Source: Arthrobacter sp. B3I4 (GTDB lineage: Bacteria; Actinomycetota; Actinomycetes; Actinomycetales; Micrococcaceae). From it: a DNA stretch of 64,000 bases. Both the position numbers and the translations under genes were made by a program. The notes beneath the pieces are model-generated. The model saw only the letters and a list, made by a program, of their open reading frames with translations. It did not search any database and was not told the DNA's origin. The DNA lies in contig NZ_JAUSYK010000001.1 of NCBI RefSeq assembly GCF_030816855.1, positions 3,534,001-3,598,000 of the forward strand, in the 5' to 3' direction. How positions within the stretch are numbered: the first letter of the stretch is position 1; every line of letters starts with the position of its first letter. This document shows positions 8,920 to 17,252 of this stretch, one piece after another.

Positions 8920-10038
8920 ATGAAGATCGAAGCGGAGTGGATGCGCGGAGGCACCAGCAAATGCTGGGTCTTTGAAACCGGCCAGCTGGACGAAACCGGG
9001 ACCAGCCCGGATGTCCTGCTACCCCGGCTGTTCGGCAGCCCCGACCACCGGCAGATCGACGGCGTGGGCGGCGCCACCTCCACCACCAGCAAGGCGATGA
9101 TCCTCAACCGCCCCGCCGACGCCTGCGTCGACGTCGAATTCACCTTCGCCCAGGTGGGCATCGAGGAAGCCGCCGTGGACTGGGGCAGCAACTGCGGCAA
9201 CTGCTCCGCCGTCGTCGGCCTGTACGCGATCGAAAAGGGCTGGGTGGTCCCCGCCGGCGACGTCAGCCGGATCGTCACCCGCAACACCAACACCGGCCAG
9301 ATCATCATCCAGCGGGTGGCGACGCCGGCGGGCGCCCTGCCGATCGTCCCGCAGGCCCAGATGCCCGGCGTCCCGTTCCCCGGCTACCGGGTGGGCCTCG
9401 GCTTCCTCGACCCGGCCGGCAAGTCCACCGGCCGGCTGCTGCCCACCGGATCCGCCACGGACACCATCGTCGCCGGCGGCACCCGCTGGACCGTGTCCAT
9501 GGTCGACGCCGGAGCACCGGTCGTGATGCTGCGGGCCGAGGAGCTGGGTCTCGATCCGGAGCGCCACGCCAGCTGGCCGGCCGGCCTGGAACTGCAGCTG
9601 GACACCCTGGAACACATCCGCCGCCAGGCCGCCGTGCGGATGGGGCTCGCGGCGACGCCCGGCGAGGCGGCCCGCGCCGTCCCCAAGGTCGCCGTCGTCG
9701 CCGCCCCGGCGCGCTCCGACGCCGAGTCCGACGTCGCCGTCGTCATGCTCTCGATGGGCAAGCCGCACCCGGCTCTGGCCATCACCGGCAGCATCGCCCT
9801 GACCCTCGCCGCCCGCACCCCGGGCACGCTGCTGGGCGACATCACCGGCGGCACCGCCGGCTCCACGCTGCGGCTGCGCACCCCGGCCGGGGTGATCGAA
9901 ACCTGGAGCGAGGAACGGGACGGGCAACTGCTCGTCGGCGTTGACCGCACCGCCCGCACCATCGCCACCACCACCATTCACCTTCCCGAGGCCCTCGGCA
10001 CCGCCGTCGACGCCTCCCTTGCCAGCGCTACTCGATGA
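8920..10038 (+). CDS. PrpF-family isomerase/tautomerase
   Basis: This 372-residue protein matches the PrpF family: WMRGGTSKCWVF at the start, DGVGGATSTTSKA at about 48-59, and DWGSNCGNCSAVVG at 88-100 with Cys92 and Cys95. Known members isomerise aconitate-type acids: 2-methylaconitate in the methylcitrate cycle, or 4-oxalomesaconate in gallate degradation. They share the diaminopimelate epimerase fold. There is no acnD or prpC next to it, so a role in breakdown of an imported di- or tricarboxylate, brought in by the carrier that follows 12 bases later, is the better guess. Confidence 0.85.
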   Translation: MKIEAEWMRGGTSKCWVFETGQLDETGTSPDVLLPRLFGSPDHRQIDGVGGATSTTSKAMILNRPADACVDVEFTFAQVGIEEAAVDWGSNCGNCSAVVGLYAIEKGWVVPAGDVSRIVTRNTNTGQIIIQRVATPAGALPIVPQAQMPGVPFPGYRVGLGFLDPAGKSTGRLLPTGSATDTIVAGGTRWTVSMVDAGAPVVMLRAEELGLDPERHASWPAGLELQLDTLEHIRRQAAVRMGLAATPGEAARAVPKVAVVAAPARSDAESDVAVVMLSMGKPHPALAITGSIALTLAARTPGTLLGDITGGTAGSTLRLRTPAGVIETWSEERDGQLLVGVDRTARTIATTTIHLPEALGTAVDASLASATR

Positions 10039-10050
10039 GGAGACAGCATC

Positions 10051-11526
10051 ATGACTAACATCGCAGAAAAGACTGCAGAAGAAACCGTAGAAAAGGCACC
10101 GCAACAGGCCGCCCCCGGCGACACCCGCGTCGAGCCCTCCCGGCGGCCGGACCGCCGCCGCCGTATCCTGCTGGTGACGGTAGCCGCGATCGCTGTCCTG
10201 GGTCTGGTCGCCCTCCTGTTCGGAGGTGGCCTGTTCAACCCCGCGGCCGCCCCTGACTCGGAGCCGACCATGACCGCCACCCAGATCATCCCGCTTGTCA
10301 TCCTCGTGGTGATGTTCGTCGTCGCCACCAAGTGGCCGCTGAACATCGGCGTCATGGGGCTGGTGGCGTCCTTCGGCGTCGGCTACTTCATGCTCGGCAT
10401 GAGCGACAAGGAAATCCTGGAGGAGTTCCCGGCCAGCATCGTCCTGACGATCATCGGCGTGACCTACTTCTTCAGCATGGCGCAGCGGAACGGGTCGATC
10501 GACATCATCGTCCAGACCTGCGTGCGGCTGGTCCGGGGCAAGACCATGCTGCTGCCCTGGGTGTTCTTCCTGCTGGCCGCCGCGCTGACGTCGCTGGGCA
10601 CCTTCTCCCCCGCCGCGGTGGCGCTGCTGGCCCCGGCGGCGCTGGGCCTGGCGTACGAGTCGCGCATCCACCCGGTCCTGATGGGCGCGTTCGTGATCAA
10701 CGGCGCCCACGCCGGCGGCTTCTCCCCGCTGTCCGTCGCCGGTGTCCTGGTGCACGACATTGCCCTGAAGAACGGCTTCCCGATCTCGCAGGGCGCGCTC
10801 TTCACGGCCAGCTTCGCGCTGAACTTCATCCTCTCCGCCCTGACCATCGCGCTGTTCGCCCTGCTGGGCAAGCTGCGTGACAAGCACGCCAACGAATACG
10901 CCGGCCTGGAGACGCCCCGCACCGGCCGCCCGAGCGGACAGCAGCTCTTCACCCTGGTCCTGATCGCCGCGATCCTGGTCTGCACGCTGGCCTTCCACAT
11001 GCCGATCGGCTTCGTGGCGCTCTCCGCCGGCCTGCTGCTGGCGTTCGTCAACATCAAGGAACACAAGACTTTCATCGGCGGCGTCTCCTGGTCCACCGTG
11101 CTGCTGGTGGCCGGCATGATCACCTACGTCTCGCTGCTCCAGCACGTGGGCGTCATCGACACCCTCGCCGAGATGGCTCTGGCCCTGGGAGCGCCGCTGC
11201 TGATCGCTCTGGTCCTCTGCTACGTCATCGGCGTCGGCTCCGCGTTCGCGTCGTCGACGGCGCTGCTCACCGCGTTCATCCCGATGGCCGGGCCGCTGCT
11301 GGCCACCAGCTCGCTTAGCGCCTCCGGCACCGTGGCGGCCTTGGCCATCGCGGCCACCGTGGTGGACGTCTCCCCCTTCTCCACCGACGGCGCCCTGGTG
11401 GTGGCCAACGCCCGCGACAACGACCGCCAGCGTGTCTACCGCCAGCTCATGATGTACGCGGGTGGGGTTGTCCTCGTGGCTCCCGCGCTGGCCTGGGTGC
11501 TGCTGGTGCCGACGGGGGTTATGTAG
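10051..11526 (+). CDS. MatC-type di/tricarboxylate carrier
   Basis: This 491-residue membrane protein has a basic, cytosolic N-terminus of about 45 residues, then one helix, then the MatC N-terminal signature starting at MTATQIIPLVILVVMFVVATK. The last part (SAFASSTALLTAFIPMAGPLL; VDVSPFSTDGALVVANA) is typical of ArsB/NhaD-type carriers. MatC proteins take up malonate or related dicarboxylates. It sits 12 bases after the prpF-like gene and is surely co-transcribed. A strong hairpin (11548-11580) closes the operon. A degraded copy of its 5' part lies at 12010-12200. Confidence 0.85.
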   Translation: MTNIAEKTAEETVEKAPQQAAPGDTRVEPSRRPDRRRRILLVTVAAIAVLGLVALLFGGGLFNPAAAPDSEPTMTATQIIPLVILVVMFVVATKWPLNIGVMGLVASFGVGYFMLGMSDKEILEEFPASIVLTIIGVTYFFSMAQRNGSIDIIVQTCVRLVRGKTMLLPWVFFLLAAALTSLGTFSPAAVALLAPAALGLAYESRIHPVLMGAFVINGAHAGGFSPLSVAGVLVHDIALKNGFPISQGALFTASFALNFILSALTIALFALLGKLRDKHANEYAGLETPRTGRPSGQQLFTLVLIAAILVCTLAFHMPIGFVALSAGLLLAFVNIKEHKTFIGGVSWSTVLLVAGMITYVSLLQHVGVIDTLAEMALALGAPLLIALVLCYVIGVGSAFASSTALLTAFIPMAGPLLATSSLSASGTVAALAIAATVVDVSPFSTDGALVVANARDNDRQRVYRQLMMYAGGVVLVAPALAWVLLVPTGVM

Positions 11527-11547
11527 GGCGGGGCTTCGAACGCTCGA

Positions 11548-11580
11548 GAGGCAGGCCGGCTCGGATAGCCGGCCTGCCTC
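11548..11580 (+). terminator. Rho-independent-like hairpin after matC-like gene
   Basis: A perfect 14-bp stem (GAGGCAGGCCGGCT and its complement) with a 5-base loop begins 22 bases after the matC-like stop. There is no clear T-run, which is common in high-GC actinobacteria. It most likely terminates the prpF-matC transcript. Confidence 0.75.
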
Positions 11581-11674
11581 TAGGCGACGACGGCGTCGCC
11601 GCCGTGGCACTGGCGGCGGCATAGACTCTCGACGCACAGCTTCTGCCCCGGGACGTTGCCAATCGCTTAGCTAA

Positions 11675-11990
11675 GGTTGACCGAAACTGCGTGTGAGCAG
11701 TGCTTTCTGAAGTGGGCTTCGGCAGCATCCAACTGGGCAGCGGGGGCGCTTGGCGAGAAGACCCGCAGGATGCTGAACTGGAAGTGCCGTGCGTGGCTGG
11801 CATCGGCACCCGCCAAATCCTTGATTGCACCGTTGTCGCCATGGCCGCTCCTGGCGTAGTCGCTCCACCGTCCAAGGAACCGTTCGGCACCGGCGGCCTT
11901 GCCCACCGAGGCTGATGCCCCGAACGTTCCCGGCTGCAGGGCCACGGCGGTCTCACCGGCACCATGGCCACGCCCATTTCGACGCTCACC
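11675..11990 (-). pseudogene. LysR regulator remnant (3' part, frameshifted)
   Basis: The reverse strand reads MSVEMGVAMVP, then after a frameshift ETAVALQPG and a C-terminal SILRVFSPSAPAAQLDAAEAHF. The first part matches the intact LysR protein of this window (MVSVGMGVAMVPKTAVALQ) in protein and in DNA: the stretch around 11962-12005 is nearly the same as 7915-7965. The N-terminal half with the HTH is missing. The later C-terminal part is more diverged, so the copy may come from a related locus rather than from a recent duplication. Confidence 0.65.
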
Positions 11991-12009
11991 GTCGCTTGCG
12001 CTTCCTGAC

Positions 12010-12200
12010 AGTCGGCCGCCTTTCAATCGGAGCCGACCGTGACTGCCACTCAGATCATCCCGGTTGCAATCCTTTTGGTGATGTTCGTCGTCGCCACCAA
12101 ATGGACGTCGAACATCTCTCATGCGGCTTGTGGGGTCCATCGGACGTCGACTATCTCATGCTCGGCATGGGCGACAAGGAAACCCTCGGGGATTTTCAGC
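12010..12200 (+). pseudogene. matC-like carrier remnant (internally deleted 5' part)
   Basis: GTGACTGCCACTCAGATCAT at 12039 and the following bases match the intact matC-like gene from 10270 onward, including a run of about 24 identical bases ending in GTCGCCACCAA. After a gap and frameshift a second match appears (CTCATGCTCGGCATG, then GCGACAAGGAAA, equal to 10388-10412). The remnant abuts the LysR remnant directly; no prpF sequence lies between them. Confidence 0.7.
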
Positions 12201-12525
12201 CCAGCCCAGCCCGGTCCGTCCACCAGCTGCTGGCTGAGTCGGCACGGCGTCGAACATCAAGTTCTGGAACGGCGCCAAGCTATGGGGGCGTCTGGCAAGA
12301 CCACTTGCGGACTGTCCCCGGCCGGGTGCCCCACCGCTTGGCAACCACGTGACGCGACGAGCTGAGGGAACGGGACCGCCGCGTCCGGCTCGAACGCGCA
12401 CAGCACTCTTCCAGCCAAAGATCCCTTAGGCTACTCCTTGCTCGATCGCCACCCAGCAATTGCACTAGCAGGCACGTCATCGAACTTTGAATGGGACCTA
12501 TTCTGACACCCAGTCAAGCCGGTTT
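12201..12525. other. Gene-free stretch
   Basis: No convincing gene. Several overlapping short frames exist on both strands with no recognisable motif and no ribosome binding site. It is probably decayed sequence continuing from the carrier remnant, and the left boundary of the restriction island. Confidence 0.4.
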
Positions 12526-13419
12526 TCATAAATTCAGAGAAGCATGGGTGGCAAAATTCACGGAAGTATGCGCGTTGAAGGCCAGACAAGTCCTGCCGAG
12601 CAAAGCATCTACCGAAGCCTTGACGGCCAACGTCTCAGGCGCCCGAGCGGGGCGGACTATTCCAGCACCGTCGACCACAATATAGCCCCATTCGAACAAA
12701 GCATCACAACCCAGGTTGCAGACGAGCATGGCGGCAGAAAGATAATCAAGGCGCTCATTCTCACTACAACGGCTCCGCGGTTTGATATGGCCGGCGACCA
12801 GCAACCTTGCAGGCAGTTCCGCAGCGCAGATTGAGCATCGGCCGTGAGCCCTGCCTTGGAGCAAGTGTTGCCGAAGGTGAGCCTGTTCCGCTCGGACCTT
12901 CCGAAGGGCAGTCCTGTCCGTCTCCGCACCCCCCCAGAAGGAGTCCGGCCTGCCCAGAGAGCCGTCACCGCGAGTGAGGGTAACATGGTTTTGCAGCACA
13001 AAAGATAGGGCTGGAGACGCATCAAACTCTAGTCGGGACGCGTTAAGCAGCCAGAATCGATCGTTCAACCATAGAGTCAAAAGTGTCTCGCCCCCGCCAA
13101 CATAGCGGGGGATTCCGGGAAACCAAATTCTGCGATCTCCCCTTGTTCTTGCTCGATAAAGATTGGCCTTGGGCAAATCGACGGTATTGCCACCCAAGAT
13201 GATACTTGCCGGGAGGCGACGACCATTCGTCTTCCCGTCCCAGGGCTGCTCGTCGTACTCATGGATAGCAGGCTGAAGAAAGTCCCTAAATTCCTGGGTG
13301 GCATCTATGATCGAGTTACTTAGTCCATTTTCAGTCGGCTGCAGATAGCCGTAATCCACACGGATACGTTCCAAGAACTCGGTATTTGCCTCTTCAAAGC
13401 TATTCAGCGGCCTTGGCAT
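12526..13419 (-). CDS. HNH endonuclease with restriction-enzyme N-terminal domain
   Basis: This 297-residue protein ends with an HNH nuclease domain (about residues 195-253): CSICAAEL with paired Cys, AGHIKPRS with the catalytic His, and LVCNLGCDALFEWGYI. The N-terminal 130 residues (YGYLQPTENGLSNSIIDATQ; RRIWFPGIPRY; LLTLWLNDRFWLLNAS) clearly resemble the N-terminus of the MvaI/BcnI-type enzyme at 15364-16614. Start chosen: ATG at 13419 after GGGGAG; in-frame ATGs at 13446 and 13437 lack a site. It is divergent from the methyltransferase and probably a second restriction nuclease of the same system. Confidence 0.8.
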   Translation of the reverse strand: MPRPLNSFEEANTEFLERIRVDYGYLQPTENGLSNSIIDATQEFRDFLQPAIHEYDEQPWDGKTNGRRLPASIILGGNTVDLPKANLYRARTRGDRRIWFPGIPRYVGGGETLLTLWLNDRFWLLNASRLEFDASPALSFVLQNHVTLTRGDGSLGRPDSFWGGAETDRTALRKVRAEQAHLRQHLLQGRAHGRCSICAAELPARLLVAGHIKPRSRCSENERLDYLSAAMLVCNLGCDALFEWGYIVVDGAGIVRPARAPETLAVKASVDALLGRTCLAFNAHTSVNFATHASLNL

Positions 13420-13988
13420 ACTAGCTCCCCGTATCATCGTCGCCATTCAGGATGATGAGTATATGTGAAACAGCGCCTCTCACTTCTCAGGCTCTTCCGC
13501 GATCCATATGTGTCCCTAAAGGACCCAACGGATCCGTGACGGGAAGACAAGGAACAGGTACGCCTCAAGCTGATCGGATCTGGGACTCTTATTAGGCGGG
13601 ACCGCCCGGACGAAGAGCTGCCCCCCACTACACAATCGGATGCGTATCCACCGGACCGTCGAAGCCAGCGGCGGGCTGCCCTTATCGGCGACGTCAATCG
13701 CGTCCCACCGAGCACCTCCGCCGGGATGGGAGCAACATCGACTTCCTCTACCACCCCGTCGGACCAAGGCAAGAGATCCACGACGCGGGAAAATCCCAAA
13801 CTTTTCAAGCCGAGAAACCGTGACACTCCTGCCCGCTCATAGCCTCGTCATTCGCCGTCTCCGCATGCCTGCGAGTGTGTTTGCTCACGTTCAGCCGCCC
13901 TCCGGCCCGGGCGAACAAGCCGACGACCGTCCCGAGCCAACTGGCCTTCCTGGACTTTGTCGTTGCCGTGCGGCACAATGTAGACGTG
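13420..13988. other. Intergenic region between HNH nuclease and methyltransferase
   Basis: About 570 bases without a supported gene. The frames present are shadows lacking motifs. It must contain the divergent promoters of the nuclease and methyltransferase, and any C-protein-like control site, but no repeat stands out. The ATG at 13875 in frame with the methyltransferase would add 38 residues with no family support. Confidence 0.4.
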
Positions 13989-15386
13989 ATGAAATACGTA
14001 GACCTTTTCGCGGGCTGTGGTGGACTCTCCCTCGGCATCGAACGCGCCGGAGGAGAACTCGTCGTGGCCGTCGAAAAATCCGACATGGCCGCCCGGACCT
14101 TCTTCCATAACCTCGTAGACGACGCTTCTGACCTACATGCCTGGAACCAATACGTCGCATCACCCGTCGAGGAACAGGTACGCCGTGGGGTGCTGGTCAG
14201 GGAACTCAACGTCCTGCTCGGTCAGGACTCCCTCATGGACAACCTCGCAGCCGAGGGAATCGATTTGGTGGTGGGCGGTCCTCCCTGCCAGGGCTTCTCT
14301 CTGGCAGGGAGGCGGGATTCCGAAGACGTCCGTAACAAGCTCCCATGGGAATATCTGGAGTTCGTGGCCCGTACCAGACCGAAGGCAGTCGTCATCGAAA
14401 ACGTTGTCGGCATGAACCAGAAATTCAGCTCACAGGACGAATCGTCGTTCGTACAACTGCAGCTGGCACTGGCCAGGACTGAACCGGGTTACACGGTCCA
14501 GGGTGTTCAGGTCAATGCCATGCATTACGGTGCGCCCCAACACCGGCCTCGCTTGATGATCATCGCTGTGCGTTCGGACATCGCCGCATCGAAGGGCATC
14601 GAATCCACGGGCAAGCTCTGGAAATCGGATTTCCTCGACAAACTATCGCACCCGCTACCCGATCTGGCCCCGGTGCCCACCGTCTCCAGCGCTGACGTGA
14701 GGACCGTCGCCCAGGCTATTTCGGATCTTTCCCCTCACGCCCCGAGGGGCAATGGGCCCGCCAACAAGGACTATCGGCGTCAAATGCGCCACCCCGAATG
14801 GAAGCTGCGGCTCAAGCCCGGCCCGGAGGAACACAATCACGTACCCCGCAACCACGCGGCACGCACCACGGAACGTTTCCGCCTCTATCAGTATCTGGCC
14901 AAGAGCGGTCTCGACCAGCGCATCATCAGCCGCGCGGCCATGTTGTCCGAGTCGGATGCTGCCCTGTACGTCAAGACACAGCTCGTGGACGCGCCCCTTC
15001 CCGCTCTAGCGCCTGATGGAACGGAGCTGGCGACAAGCGTGGACGAGTTGTGCCAGCTCGTCCAAAAGCTCGCAACCAAGAAGCACTCACAGAAAGTACT
15101 CGGCTGGAGTCAGCCGGCCCGCACCGTCGTAACGCTCCCTGACGACTATGTCCATCCGGTCGAGCCTCGCATATTCACGGTGCGCGAAATGGCTCGCTTT
15201 CAGGGATTCCCGGCGGCCTTCGAGTTTCTAGGCAAGGAAACCACGGGCGCTCATCGCCGCCGCGTGGAAGTACCGCAGTACTCGCAAGTAGGAAATGCAG
15301 TCTCTCCCTGGCTATCGTTAGCCGTAGGCAACCGGATAGCGGCACTTTTGGGGGAAAAGCGAAGTGAGGGAACTGACCGACCGTGA
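13989..15386 (+). CDS. DNA (cytosine-5-)-methyltransferase
   Basis: This 465-residue enzyme carries the ordered C5-MTase motifs: I (VDLFAGCGGLSLGIERAGG, residues 4-22), IV (GGPPCQGFS with catalytic Cys100), VI (ENVVGM), VIII (QHRPRLMIIAVR), IX-X (QPARTVV; VREMARFQGFP; QVGNAVSPWLSLAVG). The target-recognising region lies between motifs VIII and IX and is long. It transfers methyl from S-adenosylmethionine to C5 of cytosine, protecting host DNA. Start chosen: ATG at 13989, three residues before motif I; GTG at 13986 is also possible. It overlaps the next gene by 23 bases, so both are made together. Confidence 0.92.
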   Translation: MKYVDLFAGCGGLSLGIERAGGELVVAVEKSDMAARTFFHNLVDDASDLHAWNQYVASPVEEQVRRGVLVRELNVLLGQDSLMDNLAAEGIDLVVGGPPCQGFSLAGRRDSEDVRNKLPWEYLEFVARTRPKAVVIENVVGMNQKFSSQDESSFVQLQLALARTEPGYTVQGVQVNAMHYGAPQHRPRLMIIAVRSDIAASKGIESTGKLWKSDFLDKLSHPLPDLAPVPTVSSADVRTVAQAISDLSPHAPRGNGPANKDYRRQMRHPEWKLRLKPGPEEHNHVPRNHAARTTERFRLYQYLAKSGLDQRIISRAAMLSESDAALYVKTQLVDAPLPALAPDGTELATSVDELCQLVQKLATKKHSQKVLGWSQPARTVVTLPDDYVHPVEPRIFTVREMARFQGFPAAFEFLGKETTGAHRRRVEVPQYSQVGNAVSPWLSLAVGNRIAALLGEKRSEGTDRP

Positions 15387-16614
15387 AGTAGAGAATATCG
15401 GCTTCCTTACCCGATACAGTCTGGACTTCGGGTTGTTGGAGCCGACCCTGACCGGTCTGGGCAAGGGAATCATGGACGCGACGGCGGAGTACAGGGCCTT
15501 CCTTAGCCGCCAGAAGATACATGACTATGATGCCCAGCCCAAAGGGCCAGACTACAAGCGCATGGTTTCAGCCAGGATTGTCACGCCGGCCGGCGACGTC
15601 ATCGAGGCACCGGCGAGCATGTATCGGCCAGCCACCAAGAACGGCGACCCCCGCGTGTGGTTTTCACGGATGAAGCAGTATTGTGCGCCGGGAGACATAC
15701 TCGTCAGCCTGTGGGTCGACGGTCACATCTGGGTGCTCAACGCTACCGGCGTCCGCTTTGGCGAGGCCGCGACTCGACTTAGCGCGTACAGCAAGTTGCT
15801 CCGCCCTCTGGTCAGCGGGAGGGAGAGCGTGTTCGAGGAACTCCTGGAGAAGCTACGCGAGATATCCGCGCGCGGATTCCTCCGCACCCTCAGGTCAGGC
15901 GACACAGGCATCGGCCATCTCCTCGAAACCGAGCTGGGCATCAAAGCGAATTCGAGCAAGAGCCCCGACTACAAGGGCGTCGAGATCAAGTCCACCCGCG
16001 GCACGGCAACCCGGACCCAAACACTTTTTGCCAAAGTGCCGGACTGGGATATTAGCCAACTCCACAGCTCCCGGCAGATGCTGCAGGAGTTCGGCTACGA
16101 CCGGGGCGACGACTTCAAGCTCTACTGCACGGTCAGCTCTAAAGCCTCCAATTCGCAGGGTCTAAGGCTTCAAGTGGACGATAAAGCGGGGTTCCTCCAC
16201 GAGGCTTCGAATCGTCCCGCTCTGGGCCGTCCCGTGACATGGCGGCTCGACGGCCTACGCGACGCCCTTGCAGAAAAACATGCCGACACTTTTTGGGTCA
16301 AGGCAGAGTCCCGGAAAGATGCCACAGGGGAATCCATCCACTTTCAGTCCGTCATGCAAACGACGAAGCCCATCCTGCAACAACTTGCCCCGATGTTAGC
16401 CGCCGGGACAATAACGGTAGATCACCTCATTTCCCGCAAGGGCAATAAAGTCACCGAGCGGGGGCCACTCTTTAAGCTGAACAGAAAGCACTTCGCCGAT
16501 CTCTTCGCTCCTCCGATCTACCACGATCTTCGCGCGGACGGACGACGGCCGGCAGCACCGAAACATCCAATGGACGCCCTACTCATCGAGAAACCCTTTC
16601 ACCTCTTCGATTAG
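15364..16614 (+). CDS. MvaI/BcnI-family type II restriction endonuclease
   Basis: This 416-residue protein has an N-terminal domain (1-130) shared with the HNH nuclease at 12526-13419. Its C-terminal domain has the MvaI/BcnI signature HLLETELGIKANSSKSPDYK with the PD-(D/E)XK active site Pro201-Asp202 and Glu207-Ile-Lys209, then KSTRGTATRTQTLF. MvaI cuts CC(A/T)GG and BcnI cuts CC(C/G)GG as monomers, so a CCNGG-type site is plausible. The GTG start at 15364 lies inside the methyltransferase gene. Its 3' end overlaps the convergent vsr gene by 36 bases. Confidence 0.85.
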   Translation: MRELTDREVENIGFLTRYSLDFGLLEPTLTGLGKGIMDATAEYRAFLSRQKIHDYDAQPKGPDYKRMVSARIVTPAGDVIEAPASMYRPATKNGDPRVWFSRMKQYCAPGDILVSLWVDGHIWVLNATGVRFGEAATRLSAYSKLLRPLVSGRESVFEELLEKLREISARGFLRTLRSGDTGIGHLLETELGIKANSSKSPDYKGVEIKSTRGTATRTQTLFAKVPDWDISQLHSSRQMLQEFGYDRGDDFKLYCTVSSKASNSQGLRLQVDDKAGFLHEASNRPALGRPVTWRLDGLRDALAEKHADTFWVKAESRKDATGESIHFQSVMQTTKPILQQLAPMLAAGTITVDHLISRKGNKVTERGPLFKLNRKHFADLFAPPIYHDLRADGRRPAAPKHPMDALLIEKPFHLFD

Positions 16615-17010
16615 TTTCTGACCCGCGTTCACTTCACACTCCCAGACCACGAGTGACTCCCACCCGAGAGCCTCTAGCTGTTGGAGCGCTTTCTCATCGC
16701 GGCTCTGGTTGCGTCGACGTTTTTCGGCCCAAAACTCCGTGTTCGACTTCGGCAATCGATCTCCAACCGAACACCGATGCCCATGCCAAAAGCAGCCGTT
16801 GACAAAGACCACTTTCCTGCGGCCCGCAAAGACAAGGTCGGGTTTGCCCGGGAGCCGCCGATCGTGAATCCTGTACCGATACCCCGCAGTATGTAACGCC
16901 TTCCGAAGCAGGAGCTCGGGCTTTGTGTCCTTCGAACGAATCTTGGCCATATGTGCGCTGCGTTGCTTCGCGCTCATGAAGTCCGTCACAGATTCAATCC
17001 TAGTTTTCAT
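16579..17010 (-). CDS. vsr: Very short patch repair endonuclease Vsr
   Basis: This 143-residue protein has the Vsr hallmarks: MSAKQRSAHMAKIRSKDTKP, KPDLVF with the metal-binding Asp58, and VNGCFWHGHRC with Trp75 and His76. Vsr nicks next to T:G mismatches that arise when 5-methylcytosine deaminates, and so offsets the mutation cost of a cytosine methyltransferase. Its presence next to a C5-methyltransferase and MvaI/BcnI enzyme is typical. The start is ATG at 17010; ATG at 16977 is an alternative. It ends inside the 3' end of the restriction gene. Confidence 0.92.
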   Translation of the reverse strand: MKTRIESVTDFMSAKQRSAHMAKIRSKDTKPELLLRKALHTAGYRYRIHDRRLPGKPDLVFAGRRKVVFVNGCFWHGHRCSVGDRLPKSNTEFWAEKRRRNQSRDEKALQQLEALGWESLVVWECEVNAGQKLIEEVKGFLDE

Positions 17011-17252
17011 GCGATGAAGAAACTACTCCCGTTGGCAACGGCTCAGGTACTGGTCAAGTAACAATCGACAGTCCCGTTGCGGGGTTGCAGGTTCGGCCTG
17101 AAGCCGTCGTAAGCATAGACAGCCGCTCCATGAAGGGCTGACACCAGGCAAGTCAGCCCCGCCAGAGGACTCCGGGGCGCCTTACAAGAACGGGAAGGGG
17201 CGGGCCCACGCCTCCGCGATGGCCCACCCAAGACCGTGCTCTGGCTGCCCGT

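Noticed and set aside
9019..11637. Long minus-strand open frame (872 codons) across the prpF and matC genes
   Set aside because: Low-complexity Gly/Arg/Asp/Gln product typical of antisense to high-GC genes; both plus-strand genes have clear families.
12345..12490. Arg/Ser-rich frame after the matC remnant as a transposase tail
   Set aside because: Only a charged helix-like segment; no DDE residues or inverted repeats, so no support for a mobile element.
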